Notes: generated by a model from the letters alone, not told the origin. A stretch of DNA of 64,000 nucleotides from an uncultured Clostridia bacterium (GCA_934772525.1 CAKVMI010000003.1:124001-188000), one strand, 5' to 3'; counted from the first letter of the stretch, positions 1 to 9,454 are shown. Program-made: numbers and translations.

Positions 1-163
1 TAAATGGTGTAATTAAATGCACACCTGTTTCTAAAGTTTTATGATATTTACCAAGTCTTTCTATTACTATTGCACTACTTTGACGAACAACTTTTACGCT
101 AAACGCCAATATTAAAAGTGCTACAACTATTAATACTATTAATACAATTACTGCTGTACTCAT
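1..163 (-). CDS. SPFH/band-7 (stomatin-like) protein, N-terminal part only
   Basis: Partial gene running off the left edge; 54 residues are visible. It starts with a hydrophobic anchor (about residues 4-22), followed by a stretch (VVRQSSAIVIERLGKYHKTL) that is typical of the start of an SPFH/band-7 domain of the stomatin/paraslipin type. These are membrane-anchored oligomeric scaffold proteins. The ATG overlaps the stop of the upstream NfeD gene by one base (TAATG) and has an AGGAGG ribosome site inside that gene's end, so the two are translationally coupled. NfeD plus SPFH is the classical conserved pair. The rest of the protein lies outside the window. Confidence 0.85.
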   Translation of the reverse strand, partial: MSTAVIVLIVLIVVALLILAFSVKVVRQSSAIVIERLGKYHKTLETGVHLITPF

Positions 164-627
164 TATTTAATTTCCTCCTTTTCTTCCATAATCTTCTCTG
201 GTTTTACAACGTATTTATTTCCTTTTTGTGCGATGATTTTTACAAGTGTTCCCGCCTTTATTTCGGTATCTTCCTTTTCGCCTATTGCTGTCCACTCTAT
301 TCCGTTAACTTTGATTAAACCTTTATGGGTTTCGCTAATAGGCTCTAATAATTCCGTTGTAGAACCAATTGTTAGTTCTTTGCTTGTAATTTTGTGGTTG
401 TCGTCTTTTTGTAATAGCTTTAGTGATACCTTTCTAAGCCCTAAAATGCACGCTAATGAGATAATGCCAAACACTATCCACTGACTTTCAACGCTAGCTC
501 CACAAGCGGACATTATTAGTGCAACAAAGCCACCAAATGCAAACCAGATTGACACAAGTTCTAGCGTTATGAATTCTAGCACCAACGCAACAACTACTAT
601 TCCAAGCCAAATCCAAATCCAGTTCAT
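163..627 (-). CDS. NfeD-family membrane protein
   Basis: 154 aa. The first ~65 residues hold closely spaced hydrophobic segments. A soluble C-terminal domain (about 80-145) has the pattern of an NfeD OB-fold (GLIKVNGIEWTAIGE, then GTLVKIIAQKGNKYVVKP). This is the short NfeD form without the protease domain, which works with an SPFH partner in membrane microdomain organisation. It is the first gene of a pair with the partial SPFH gene. The tail is rich in Glu/Lys. The family call is confident; the cellular role is inferred from the family. Confidence 0.88.
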   Translation of the reverse strand: MNWIWIWLGIVVVALVLEFITLELVSIWFAFGGFVALIMSACGASVESQWIVFGIISLACILGLRKVSLKLLQKDDNHKITSKELTIGSTTELLEPISETHKGLIKVNGIEWTAIGEKEDTEIKAGTLVKIIAQKGNKYVVKPEKIMEEKEEIK

Positions 628-701
628 CCATTTTCTCCTTATTTTTAATGTACTAAAATTATATCATATACAATAAGTTTATTCAACAACATTTTGACTT
701 A

Positions 702-3125
702 TTATTTATTTAAACCGAAAATATTCTGCATTTCAACTTCGGTATAATATGCAACATCGGCTTCGCCATTATTATAAGTTTCGGTAAGCAATTCAGTCGC
801 CCATTGATACTCTTTTTCCGTTAATTTAGTTTTGTTTGTTTCTACATCTTTAAAGCCTAACTTGTCACTATTAAGCAACGAAACATTCCACAAATAATTT
901 GACTTATGCATTTCCTTAATAAAGTTTTGCAATTCTTCTTTTGTTGCAAAATATTTGGTCTCAGCACTCTCGTCAGCACCTTCACCCTTTTTAATTACAT
1001 CAAACATTGTCTTTGCAGACTCTGCCGTTTTGATTATTTCTTCCTTTTCGGTTGGGAGAGTAGGCAACTTATCTTTAGTTGGGTCACTATTATTTTCATT
1101 TGCAGTTTTGTTGTAATCGGTAACTGCATCTACAATGTTACTTACGGCAGTTGTGCCAGTTACATCGGCTTCAATACCTGCTTTTTCAATTTCTTTTTCT
1201 AGTTTCTCTTTTACTGCATCTTTTACAATCTCGCCAACAACTTCATCCTTTAATCCATCTAATAATCCCGCCACATCATCGGTATTTATTGTTTCAGCGT
1301 TTTTCAAATTGGTTGCAAGTTTAACTGAATATTTTAATGTGTTTAGTAATGTTTTAAAGCTTAGTTTATAATTGCCGTTTGCGTCTTTTGCGTTGTAGTT
1401 TAATTCTATATCATTTATAACACTATTCATACCATCAATATCTTTCATGCTAGAGTTTCTTAGCAAGGTAATTGTTAGTTCTTTGTTTAGTGGACTAGTA
1501 CTTTCTACATCAATTCCGCCAATATTCTCAATTACTTTAACGGTACTCTTTGCAAGTAAATTGCAATCACGCATTCTTTCAAGTGCAACAGCCAAACTAT
1601 CGTAATCTAGATTATCCTTTATATCGCCTTCTTTTTGTATACTTTCATACACTTTTGCAAGGTTACTAAATAGTTCGTCTAAAATTTCGCTTTCGGTATT
1701 CCAGTTAATTTGACTACTTGAAACATTAATTTTTAATTTGTTATAATCTTCTTCAGGCACATTAACTGCTTTGTACATTTGGTTTAGACCTAACTGAATA
1801 ACCTTTGGAAGGGCTCTATTTAGTGCGTTTCCTGTACTTAGAGATGTTAAAACATCGGCAATAATATGACTATTTTTTATAGGGTCTATAAATGAAGTAA
1901 TATCTGCACTTTTAGAAATTAACTTCATTACATCTTTTTCTATTAAGCAATTAATTGCATTAACTATACTATTAAATTCGCCTTTTAAGTCTTCTTTATT
2001 ATCGGTTTTTAAGCCAATCAATAATTCATCCAAAACGGCTTGAACATCTGAAGATGTTTGTGGCTTTTCTACACCTAAAAACTTATTATTTTCTGATGCT
2101 TCCGTCCATTTTTTTGCACCGGCATTTACTAGTTCAGTTGTAATGTCACCAAATATTGGAGAATCAAAAAACTTATTTACAACTTCATTTAATATCTTAA
2201 CATCATCGGTTGTCCAGCTAGAAATTTGGCGGTTATTACCAAATAATCTTTCTACTCTAACCGAAATCTTTACTACATTTTCAAACTCGTCAAATAGACC
2301 AGTTTTTACATTATTTACTTCAAACTTTGTTAGGTTGTTTGTTAAAGCCATAGAAACTCGGTCATAACCTAAAAATTTTAGTGTTTTAAATACCCAAACA
2401 TCGGTTAAATCTTTTGCGTACTTTTCAACTTGTTCGGTAGCATCGGTTGTATTTTTCTCTTCTTCTGCACTCTTTTCTTCTGCAAAAGCAACCATTTCAT
2501 TGTAATATTCATCCGCTGAAACAGACCCTTCTATTGATGTTTGCTCCAACTCTCCGTTATAATTATTTGCATAATCAATTTGCTTGTTTACAAAATATGT
2601 TAAACCCATAACTGGCACAAAAATTACAACAAATACAAATACAGACTGAATGACGCTCATTAATACGCCCAAGCCCTTTCTTTTTGGCTTTTCTTCATCT
2701 TTATGCTTTTTACGAACTATCGCAAAGATAATTAAGTAAATTATCCATGTAATAAAATTAATTAAAAAGAATAATAAATCAAACAAAATCAAATTAATAA
2801 TGGCAATAGGTAAAACGGTAATTACGCTTGCAATGGTAGGACTACTTTGTACAAGTTCGCCAACCACCGAGATATCTTTAAGTACAAGCTCCACGGCGTT
2901 TGAAACTGTCGTTGCAGTTTCGCCACCAATATTTATACCCATACTGCTAATATTAATTTTTGCAATAGCGTTACCAATGGCTCCCGCTACAAAATAAGAG
3001 ATTACAGCGCCACAAACCACAATAATAAGCCTAACCCACGACTTTGTAAAACCCCTTAACATTCCTAGTGCCATACCAATAAGTATTAGCGACACTAAAA
3101 TTATAGTAATAATACCTGAAATCAT
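702..3125 (-). CDS. Large CvpA-like membrane protein with ~600-aa soluble domain
   Basis: 807 aa. The first ~55 residues (MISGIITIILVSLILIGMAL, then a GMLRGFTKS turn and a second helix) resemble the CvpA/colicin-V-production family, as in the protein at 62656. Further hydrophobic segments lie at about 105-135 and 150-180. The remaining ~600 residues are hydrophilic, mostly helical-looking, rich in Lys/Glu/Asn and unfamiliar to me. The start ATG lies 2 nt after the cmk stop with an AAGGAG site, so it is the second gene of a cmk operon. The function is unknown; CvpA proteins are poorly understood. The CvpA assignment rests on the N-terminus only. Confidence 0.6.
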   Translation of the reverse strand: MISGIITIILVSLILIGMALGMLRGFTKSWVRLIIVVCGAVISYFVAGAIGNAIAKINISSMGINIGGETATTVSNAVELVLKDISVVGELVQSSPTIASVITVLPIAIINLILFDLLFFLINFITWIIYLIIFAIVRKKHKDEEKPKRKGLGVLMSVIQSVFVFVVIFVPVMGLTYFVNKQIDYANNYNGELEQTSIEGSVSADEYYNEMVAFAEEKSAEEEKNTTDATEQVEKYAKDLTDVWVFKTLKFLGYDRVSMALTNNLTKFEVNNVKTGLFDEFENVVKISVRVERLFGNNRQISSWTTDDVKILNEVVNKFFDSPIFGDITTELVNAGAKKWTEASENNKFLGVEKPQTSSDVQAVLDELLIGLKTDNKEDLKGEFNSIVNAINCLIEKDVMKLISKSADITSFIDPIKNSHIIADVLTSLSTGNALNRALPKVIQLGLNQMYKAVNVPEEDYNKLKINVSSSQINWNTESEILDELFSNLAKVYESIQKEGDIKDNLDYDSLAVALERMRDCNLLAKSTVKVIENIGGIDVESTSPLNKELTITLLRNSSMKDIDGMNSVINDIELNYNAKDANGNYKLSFKTLLNTLKYSVKLATNLKNAETINTDDVAGLLDGLKDEVVGEIVKDAVKEKLEKEIEKAGIEADVTGTTAVSNIVDAVTDYNKTANENNSDPTKDKLPTLPTEKEEIIKTAESAKTMFDVIKKGEGADESAETKYFATKEELQNFIKEMHKSNYLWNVSLLNSDKLGFKDVETNKTKLTEKEYQWATELLTETYNNGEADVAYYTEVEMQNIFGLNK

Positions 3126-3127
3126 AT

Positions 3128-3808
3128 TTACTCCTTATTTACACTTAAAACAATGCGTTTTAAATAGTCTACCATCTCATCTGGGTCATCGCCAGAGTTA
3201 TCTATAATAATCGCATCATCTGCTGGTTTCAATGGCGAAATTGCCCTATTCATATCTTCTTCGTCACGCGCCCTTATTTCTTTAAGCACTTCTTCAATAG
3301 GATAATTTTCGCCCTTTTCTTCATAATCTTTCATACGGCGTTTTGCACGAACAATATCGTCTGCAGACATATAAAATTTTACTTCAGCATTTGGAAACAC
3401 AACCGTACCTATATCTCTGCCTTCTATTACGCAATTTTTGCAACTTGCAATACGCTTTTGGATGATTTTGCACATCTCTCTAATTTCTGGAATTTTAGCA
3501 ACGTGCGATACTTGGTGCGAAACATAAGGAAGATTAATCTCTCCTGTAATGTCTTCGCCGTTTAATGTAATTTTAAATCCGCCATCCGCATCAAAACTTT
3601 CATCTATGTCTAATGGTTTAACTAATTTAATAATATCGTCAGTTAAACTTTCAACATCCATATCCTTTCCAAAAACTCTAATGCACGCAACTGTCATAGC
3701 CCTATAAATAGCACCTGTATTAATGTGTGTAAAACCCAACGCCTTAGCAAGTCTTTTTGCTATAGTAGATTTTCCTGAACATACTGTTCCATCTATTGCA
3801 ACTATCAT
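3128..3808 (-). CDS. cmk: Cytidylate kinase
   Basis: 226 aa, normal length. Phosphorylates CMP/dCMP with ATP in pyrimidine nucleotide supply. A P-loop is at residues 7-15 (GTVCSGKST), followed by the NMP-binding region (INTGAIYRAMT), the conserved GRDIGTVVFPNAEVKFY block and an Arg-rich lid (RAKRRMKDYEEKG). The first P-loop residues are slightly unusual (TVCSGKS rather than AGAGKS). An AGGGGAAT ribosome site precedes the ATG. First gene of the operon with the 807-aa CvpA-like protein, behind a clear promoter at 3877-3905. Confidence 0.95.
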   Translation of the reverse strand: MIVAIDGTVCSGKSTIAKRLAKALGFTHINTGAIYRAMTVACIRVFGKDMDVESLTDDIIKLVKPLDIDESFDADGGFKITLNGEDITGEINLPYVSHQVSHVAKIPEIREMCKIIQKRIASCKNCVIEGRDIGTVVFPNAEVKFYMSADDIVRAKRRMKDYEEKGENYPIEEVLKEIRARDEEDMNRAISPLKPADDAIIIDNSGDDPDEMVDYLKRIVLSVNKE

Positions 3809-3876
3809 AAAATTATTCCCCTTTTACTTATAAATAATCTTTTTACATAACGTCGCTCATTTTTGCCTTATAATAT

Positions 3877-3905
3877 AATATACTTATTTTGCCCCACCTT
3901 GTCAA
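3877..3905 (-). promoter_or_regulatory. Sigma-A type promoter of the cmk operon
   Basis: Minus strand: -35 TTGACA (3900-3905), 17-nt spacer, -10 TATATT (3877-3882), about 70 nt before the cmk start. Near-consensus hexamers with ideal spacing. Confidence 0.75.
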
Positions 3906-4050
3906 ATAATAATAGGGTTACCACAAAAACGACCAAATTTATTAGAATAAGTTTGCTACTAAATTACCTATTATAGTTAAAAAATAAACAAAATCACTAA
4001 ACCCCACTTAACAGTAGTATTAAAAAAAACTAAAAAACGTTGAAATTTTG

Positions 4051-4079
4051 TTGAAAACCGACTCTTTCGAGCGTAAAAT
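4051..4079 (+). promoter_or_regulatory. Promoter of tRNA-Leu
   Basis: -35 TTGAAA (4051-4056), 17-nt spacer, -10 TAAAAT (4074-4079), about 20 nt before the tRNA. The -35 overlaps a TGTTGAAAA motif that recurs elsewhere in the window. Confidence 0.7.
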
Positions 4080-4099
4080 ATATTTACAAACTCTAATAT

Positions 4100-4185
4100 G
4101 CAGATGTGGCGGAATGGCAGACGCGCTCGGTTCAGGTCCGAGTAAAGGCAACTTTATGCAGGTTCAACTCCTGTCATCTGCACCA
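4100..4185 (+). tRNA. tRNA-Leu (anticodon CAG), CCA encoded
   Basis: Acceptor arms GCAGATG and CATCTGC pair fully and are followed by discriminator A and an encoded CCA (4183-4185). The anticodon stem CTCGG/CCGAG encloses loop TTCAGGT, giving anticodon CAG (reads CUG). The long variable arm (TAAAGGCAACTTTAT) and the GGTTCAACTCC T-arm fit a class II leucine tRNA. It has its own promoter and terminator, so it is a single-gene unit. Confidence 0.96.
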
Positions 4186-4190
4186 ACATG

Positions 4191-4237
4191 AGTCTAAATT
4201 GAATACTTAATTTAAGTGTTTGGTTTAGGCTTTTTTA
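4191..4237 (+). terminator. Terminator of tRNA-Leu
   Basis: AGTCTAAA pairs with TTTAGGCT (one G-T). An inner AATACTTA/TAAGTGTT extends the stem, which is followed by a T run at 4231-4236. Confidence 0.75.
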
Positions 4238-4304
4238 TTTATTCAAAATCGAACATAGTTGCGGCTTGCGTCGCAAAGCTTGTGCCGCAAAAGGTGGTTT
4301 GCAG

Positions 4305-4386
4305 TAAAACAAAACGAGCCAAAGAAAAAAAGCAAACCCCAAAAGTTAGATAACTTTATAAGGTCCACTTCATTCGTTTTGTTTTA
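4305..4386. repeat. 13-bp perfect inverted repeat around a palindrome
   Basis: TAAAACAAAACGA (4305-4317) recurs inverted as TCGTTTTGTTTTA (4374-4386). Between them sits AAAGTTAGATAACTTT (4342-4357), itself a palindrome. A further hairpin, TTGCGGC/GCCGCAA, lies at about 4259-4291. The block follows the stop of the minus-strand peptidase gene, so it may be a structured 3' end or the remnant of a mobile repeat. I see no gene in it. Confidence 0.5.
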
Positions 4387-4397
4387 TTTTTTTAACT

Positions 4398-7300
4398 CTA
4401 CAACGGCTTTTTCCTTGACCGCAACCAAATAACAAATCCGCCCAGCACAACAATCGCTACCGAGCCAATTATAATACCCGCTACCGCTTTGCCAGAACGC
4501 ATTTTGCTTTGTTTTGCAGGAGCAATTAACAATCCGCACTTTGTACATTTTACAGAGTTGCTTTCGTCTGGAGATTCTCTGTCGGGGGTATGCTCTTCAA
4601 AATTAAACTTGTCATTACAAGTAGAGCAGGTATCCCAATGCCCCGTGCTATCTTTTCCGCCGTATTTTGTTATGTTGTGTGCAACACTTTCTCCATACGC
4701 TTTTTTGCAACCTTCACAAACCGCTTTTGTTGTGCATGTTGCCTTTCCACCAAAACAATTGGCTGTTTGGGTATGGCTACTATCTGTTTTGCAAGTTCGG
4801 GTGTGTGTGCCGTTGTTATTGCTTACCCACTCTCCCCAATCATGTATATGATTGTTGATTTGCTTGATATAATAGTATGTTACCGTTTGACCACTACCGC
4901 TTACTACTTGATTTAGCCCCTCTACCCTACTCAATGTATGCCCATAAAAAGATTGAGCGGGCTCCCAATTTATATTGCTTCCAACAGCCATAGGAATTAC
5001 GGCTTTTGAAGCATTAGGAATTTCGCTGCCGTCTTCAAACTTGTACTCTATATTAACATTTGCGTACGACTGCGTTTCGGTGTTGTCGTGCGATAAAACA
5101 TTTCCGTTTTCGTCCGTTATCAAAAAGGCAACGGTATCGCCCTCTTTTAGGTCGGCATCTGCCGGAATTTGGTAAATTATTGAGCAACTTTCTAGTCCCG
5201 AATCCAAAATACTGCCATTGTATTCCAGGGCGCCCTTTGGCCAAAACTTGCTTTTTTCTTCCCATATAGGAATGGTAAAAGTCTGCCAAATTTCTAGTCT
5301 TTGACCCCCGGTTGTAGTTGCCACGCTTCCGTCTGCCCGCTTTATCCAAACCTTCATAGTAATGTAACGAGTCGTACTATCTGACAAATTTTGAACAATT
5401 GTGCGTAGTTCTATTTTTTTGCCAGCCAAACTTTTGTTAAATTTGTTTTTATCTGCACCGCTAAGCAATACCGTATTGCGATAATTTATAAAATCAGCAT
5501 ATCCGTTGAGTGTAGTATCTGCAAAGGCAGATAATTCTGAATATTGACCGGTATATTTTTTTACTTCGGGGTCGGCAACGTAAAGGCTTTTGCCACTTAC
5601 AAGTTGAGATAATCTTTTGTACCCTTGCAATTTGCAAACTTCACAAAACTGGTAGTTTGTATCTCGCATAAGGCACTCATAACTAGAATTGTAAGAAGTA
5701 TTAGTTTCCGCTGTTTTACAAGTAAAAGTTTTTCTAAATCCTAACAATTTTTTCCACTTTACTTGCTCTGGGTCGTGAGTATATGCCACATTTAGCGAAG
5801 TATAGTCAGTTGTTGTTGCGGCACTAGACATATATTCATCGCCAAGCCCTAACAATCCGTGACCAAACTCGTGTGTAAAAGTCCGCTGAGCACGGTAACT
5901 ATCCGATGGCGTTATAAAATAATGAAAACCTGATTTTAAATTGTTGTATGCATCTCCAAAGTCTCGGCTAGTATTAACCAGCAAAGCAAACTGGTTTATA
6001 TAACTATGTACATAGTCAAATTGTCGGTACATTTTTTCATCGTCCCAAATAAATGTGTCAGGGTCCGTTTTGTTAGGGATATGGGCGTCGTGAATTTGCT
6101 CTATAAATGTAGGACCAATACACCTTTCAAAAATATGGTTTTTCCAAGGGTTGCCCAAATTGGTTGATATAGTCGAAGAATTTTTAGAACTTACAACCAC
6201 ATCAAAAAATGTGCTTCCGCCGTTTTCAAAACTAGACTCTGACGCCGTGCAAAGTGCATACACATTAAATCTATCAGCAAAACTGCGATAGGGTTCGTAT
6301 GCAATTGCACCGCTCCACACCTTTTTTACATCGTTTATAAATTTTTGTTGTTGACCTTTGGTGTATCCTTCGCCACAAATAACAATTACCATATTTTCTG
6401 TGTCGCTTCTTGTTTTTTGAATGGTGTATATAGGAATTGTTGGGTTTGAGTATTTGCCGTCCTTAGAATAGTTTGGTCCAAGAGTAAGCGTAAGTTTTTT
6501 GTCGGTGCTTATATCCCACTCTTGATTTGGGTCATCATCTGGCTCTGCAACGGTATAATCGTCCTCAACCTTATTAGGAGCGGAGCCTATATACGGACTT
6601 GCTTTAGTTCCGCTACCAGAAGTTGCTACATAATAGTCTGTATCAAGATAAAAGGCAGGTCTAACTCCAATATAACTGCGTTGTGGCGACTCTCTGCCTA
6701 TTGTTCCATTGTTGTGAACATACCGCATATCGTGATTGCAATCGGTTACCGGAGTTCTTAACCAATATGGCCAATTTGCACCTTGCTCATTTTTCCCAAC
6801 ATAATAACTACCAAAGTTTTTCCAAACGGTGTTTACTTGCTTAACATCAAGCAAAAAAACCTTTTCGGTTGAATTTTCACCATAAGCGCTATCATAGTTT
6901 TGGGCAACATTTTGAATATCTGTATTTAATTCTAAATCCGAACGACCATCTCCATCATAAATTCCTCGCTTATATTCTGGGTGCGATACAAGCGAACGCT
7001 GGGTAACGGTTCTCATTGTGGCAATTTCCGCCCTTGAAAAATTATTCAAAAACCCCGCCTTTTGGTCGTAAGCGTTGCCGTCCACATAGTTCTCTTTTGG
7101 AGGATTACCACATAGCCACTTTACCCCACCCACTTCGGCGATAGAGTTTAACCACGAACGCATATTGCTGTCCTTCCAATAATTAGAGCCATAAGTGTCA
7201 CGCCTATAATCACGACTGTGAGATTTTGAGCGACTATTGTCACTTGTAATAGCATCATACGGAAGTGTATCTATAATGCTGTCGGCAAGCATAAGCGTGC

Positions 7301-7559
7301 CACTGTCATCAACGCTTACACATCTCCACAAAATGTCTTTACCATTGTATTTGCCAAGAGTTATATAGTCGCCAAGGTTTACCCTTGTAGGCGTTGGTGT
7401 CACATTTTCTGCCAAAAGACCGTGAGCGTTTACAGTCTTTTGAAGTTTTAAATTGTTTAAATTAGTACAAAATTTTACTATTTCGGCAACAAAAATGCTA
7501 AGAACGAGCATTATGGCAATTATTATGGTGGAATTTAACTTTTTAAAAAAACTTTTCAT
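4398..7559 (-). CDS. Cell-surface M64-family metallopeptidase, multidomain
   Basis: 1053 aa. An N-terminal hydrophobic segment (about 10-30, signal/anchor) is followed by a region resembling DUF6273 (about 60-320, GDYITLGKYNGKDILWRCVS, WLRTP). The peptidase M64 domain (about 380-680) carries HEFGH at 563-567 followed by GLLGLGDEY, the zinc site. A beta-rich stretch and a MucBP-like module follow (VNIEYKFEDGSEI), then Cys/His-rich modules of the HDWGEWV...GTHTRTC type with CxxC pairs. A C-terminal membrane helix with RSRKK anchors it. M64 enzymes include IgA-cleaving proteases; the substrate here is unknown. Single gene with a GAGG ribosome site, in an accessory region. Confidence 0.88.
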   Translation of the reverse strand: MKSFFKKLNSTIIIAIMLVLSIFVAEIVKFCTNLNNLKLQKTVNAHGLLAENVTPTPTRVNLGDYITLGKYNGKDILWRCVSVDDSGTLMLADSIIDTLPYDAITSDNSRSKSHSRDYRRDTYGSNYWKDSNMRSWLNSIAEVGGVKWLCGNPPKENYVDGNAYDQKAGFLNNFSRAEIATMRTVTQRSLVSHPEYKRGIYDGDGRSDLELNTDIQNVAQNYDSAYGENSTEKVFLLDVKQVNTVWKNFGSYYVGKNEQGANWPYWLRTPVTDCNHDMRYVHNNGTIGRESPQRSYIGVRPAFYLDTDYYVATSGSGTKASPYIGSAPNKVEDDYTVAEPDDDPNQEWDISTDKKLTLTLGPNYSKDGKYSNPTIPIYTIQKTRSDTENMVIVICGEGYTKGQQQKFINDVKKVWSGAIAYEPYRSFADRFNVYALCTASESSFENGGSTFFDVVVSSKNSSTISTNLGNPWKNHIFERCIGPTFIEQIHDAHIPNKTDPDTFIWDDEKMYRQFDYVHSYINQFALLVNTSRDFGDAYNNLKSGFHYFITPSDSYRAQRTFTHEFGHGLLGLGDEYMSSAATTTDYTSLNVAYTHDPEQVKWKKLLGFRKTFTCKTAETNTSYNSSYECLMRDTNYQFCEVCKLQGYKRLSQLVSGKSLYVADPEVKKYTGQYSELSAFADTTLNGYADFINYRNTVLLSGADKNKFNKSLAGKKIELRTIVQNLSDSTTRYITMKVWIKRADGSVATTTGGQRLEIWQTFTIPIWEEKSKFWPKGALEYNGSILDSGLESCSIIYQIPADADLKEGDTVAFLITDENGNVLSHDNTETQSYANVNIEYKFEDGSEIPNASKAVIPMAVGSNINWEPAQSFYGHTLSRVEGLNQVVSGSGQTVTYYYIKQINNHIHDWGEWVSNNNGTHTRTCKTDSSHTQTANCFGGKATCTTKAVCEGCKKAYGESVAHNITKYGGKDSTGHWDTCSTCNDKFNFEEHTPDRESPDESNSVKCTKCGLLIAPAKQSKMRSGKAVAGIIIGSVAIVVLGGFVIWLRSRKKPL

Positions 7560-7851
7560 TAATTTTACCTCATTCTTACTTTTTTGTTTGTATCCATTTT
7601 ATAAATATTTTTTTTTAATCAAAAAACCACTTTGGGGTTGTATTTTTGCGTTTTGCAAAAGCGAAATTGTGCTACCAAAAACTTTGTAGGTTTGGTAAAA
7701 TTAGCCCTAATATGGCACATTAATGGCTAATTTTAGGCGATTTTGATTGATTCCCCGGTTGGTTATCTTGTCTATATTTTGCAAATTTTTATAGATTTTT
7801 ATATTAATCGGTTTAATCATTTTGTTTGTAATTGTTTTTGTCTTTTATATG

Positions 7852-8273
7852 TTAACATATTGTCTGCAAAAAAATCAAATGGATTGCCACACCTAAGTGT
7901 GAAATTTGAAACCAAAAATTTTTTACCAACCGTAGCGGAACTATTCTATCTTTGTCCCACATAACGAAATAATAAATAGCAATTCCGCTTTCGTCTTCAA
8001 ATCCACTTGCCCTCTCTTTTTGAGAAACTCTTAAAGGCTCTTTTTTGTCTGCTTCTCTAATCAAAGTAATGAATTTACCGATGCTTAAATTTGATTAATG
8101 GCAAATCCCACGCTTGGCAACTTTGACTCTTGGATAGTCGTTGTTACCCCAAAAGCAAAGTCTTACCTTGTATGTTTCTACATTTTTTGGTGCACCAAGT
8201 AACAAAATGAAAGGTCTAATGAAGTGAACCCCATGGATCGCTTCACTAAAGGCTTTTTTGTTTGCTTTAAAAA
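7852..8273 (-). pseudogene. Possible decayed reading frame (two fragments)
   Basis: Reading leftwards from about 8273, one frame gives a protein-like stretch (KKAFSEAIHGVHFIRPF, then GNNDYPRVKVAKRGICH) that stops at about 8099. Another frame then gives GKFITLIREADKKEPLRVSQ and RASGFEDESG before running into AT-rich sequence. Neither piece has a clear ribosome site or a family I can name. The composition is less AT-biased than the flanks. It may be a broken gene or the relic of a repeated element. Confidence 0.25.
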
Positions 8274-8729
8274 CAATTGCTTTTTATTTTAGTATAAATA
8301 TTGTAATTACACAATATATGTGTTACAATCTTTATACTACAATAAAGGAGATTATTTTGGGTAAAAATTGGCAAGTAAAACATGAAAAAGATAAAGATAA
8401 ATTCTAATTTGTGTAAAAAATATATCAATGCGTAAATTATTTTGCAGTAGCACGAGCCAGCAAAATTACTCGTTTATAAAAATTTATTCAACTTTTTCAA
8501 TTCATAAAAATTTTTTTGCTTGATTTTATACATAAAATGTATTTTATTTAAAAAATAAAAGTTAAGTATCATATTTGGAAAATCAAACAGCAAGAATTCA
8601 AAACGTGTGAAAAAATCAAAAGGCGACTTTTGGTTTTACACACAAGTAATAAAATAACGATTTATAAAGGCGTTTTTTGTTAAAATGAAATTTACTTTAA
8701 GCAAGAAAATTACATCTCTTACATAATGG

Positions 8730-8870
8730 CATTCACTTTATGAATGAAATTACAAACATCGTTTGTAATAAGGAATTAAAGGTATATCTATTATATCATT
8801 ATAAGCTTCTACAAATAATACCATTGCGAATGAAATGAGTAATTTAATTGGCGAACGCCAATATCATTAT
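8730..8870. repeat. Cluster of short perfect hairpins (MITE/REP-like)
   Basis: CATTCA/TGAATG (8730-8746), TTACAAAC/GTTTGTAA (8750-8768, 3-nt loop), ATTGGCG/CGCCAAT (8847-8862, 2-nt loop) and ATCATTATAATGAAT follow each other just upstream of the acetyltransferase gene. None has a T tract. I could not find terminal inverted repeats that would prove a mobile element. Confidence 0.4.
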
Positions 8871-8917
8871 AATGAATAAATATAATGGTCAAAATGCGTT
8901 TCAAAGGAGAACAATAA

Positions 8918-9454
8918 ATGAACGAAATAGGAACGATTAGACTGGAAACTGAAAGGCTTATTTTAAGAAAATTTGAAAAAAGTGATGCAAAAGAAATATA
9001 TGAAGGGTTTTTAAATCAAAAGGAATTTCTTTATTACACAAATAGAAAACCAGTAAATTTAGAAGAAGAAAAAGCATCGCTAGAAAATATTGAAGAAAAA
9101 TATAAAAACAATAACTACTATAACTGGTTAATTACTCTTAAAAGTACTAATCAAATTATAGGTGCTGTAAACTTTAATGTTAATTTAAGAAATGATAGTG
9201 TAATGTTTAATTATGCAATAGATAATAGATTTACAAAAAATGGATATATGACAGAAGCCCTAATGCGTGTTAAAAATTTTGCCTTTAATGAAATGAATGT
9301 AAATCGTTTTGAAGGTGGTTGTGTAGTTACAAATATTGCTTCAAAACGAGTTATGGAAAAATGTGGGCTAAAACAAGAAGGTATTTTAAAAAGCTACGTA
9401 AAACTTTCTGATGGTTATCACGATATGATTATGTTTGCAGAAATAAATAATTAG
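8918..9454 (+). CDS. GNAT N-acetyltransferase, RimJ/RimL type
   Basis: 178 aa. The start (IRLETERLILRKFEKSDAKE) and the later N-x-x-S-x-R-V-M-E-K-x-G-L block (NIASKRVMEKCGLKQEG) are characteristic of the Acetyltransf_3 (RimJ/RimL) group, which transfers acetyl from acetyl-CoA to an amine (protein N-termini, drugs or other small molecules). The acetyl-CoA loop appears as NRFTKNGYMTEA, poorer in Gly than usual. Strong AAAGGAG site at 6 nt. Monocistronic, in accessory DNA behind the hairpin cluster, which suggests acquisition. The substrate cannot be told. Confidence 0.88.
   Translation: MNEIGTIRLETERLILRKFEKSDAKEIYEGFLNQKEFLYYTNRKPVNLEEEKASLENIEEKYKNNNYYNWLITLKSTNQIIGAVNFNVNLRNDSVMFNYAIDNRFTKNGYMTEALMRVKNFAFNEMNVNRFEGGCVVTNIASKRVMEKCGLKQEGILKSYVKLSDGYHDMIMFAEINN

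Larger units (their letters stand above)
7560..8917. other. 1.36-kb region without a credible intact gene
   Basis: AT-rich and full of small palindromes. TTGGTGCACCAA is at 8187-8198. AGTGAA/TTCACT (8223-8247) is followed on the plus strand by a T run. A cluster of hairpins occupies 8730-8870. On the minus strand, gene-like fragments in different frames occupy 8270-7850. A 16-codon reading frame with a good ribosome site starts at TTG 8357 but leads nowhere. It looks like decayed accessory DNA. Confidence 0.5.

Noticed and set aside
8357..8407. 16-codon frame starting with TTG after AAAGGAG
   Set aside because: The ribosome site is good but the peptide is tiny and followed by AT-rich sequence; could be a relic only.
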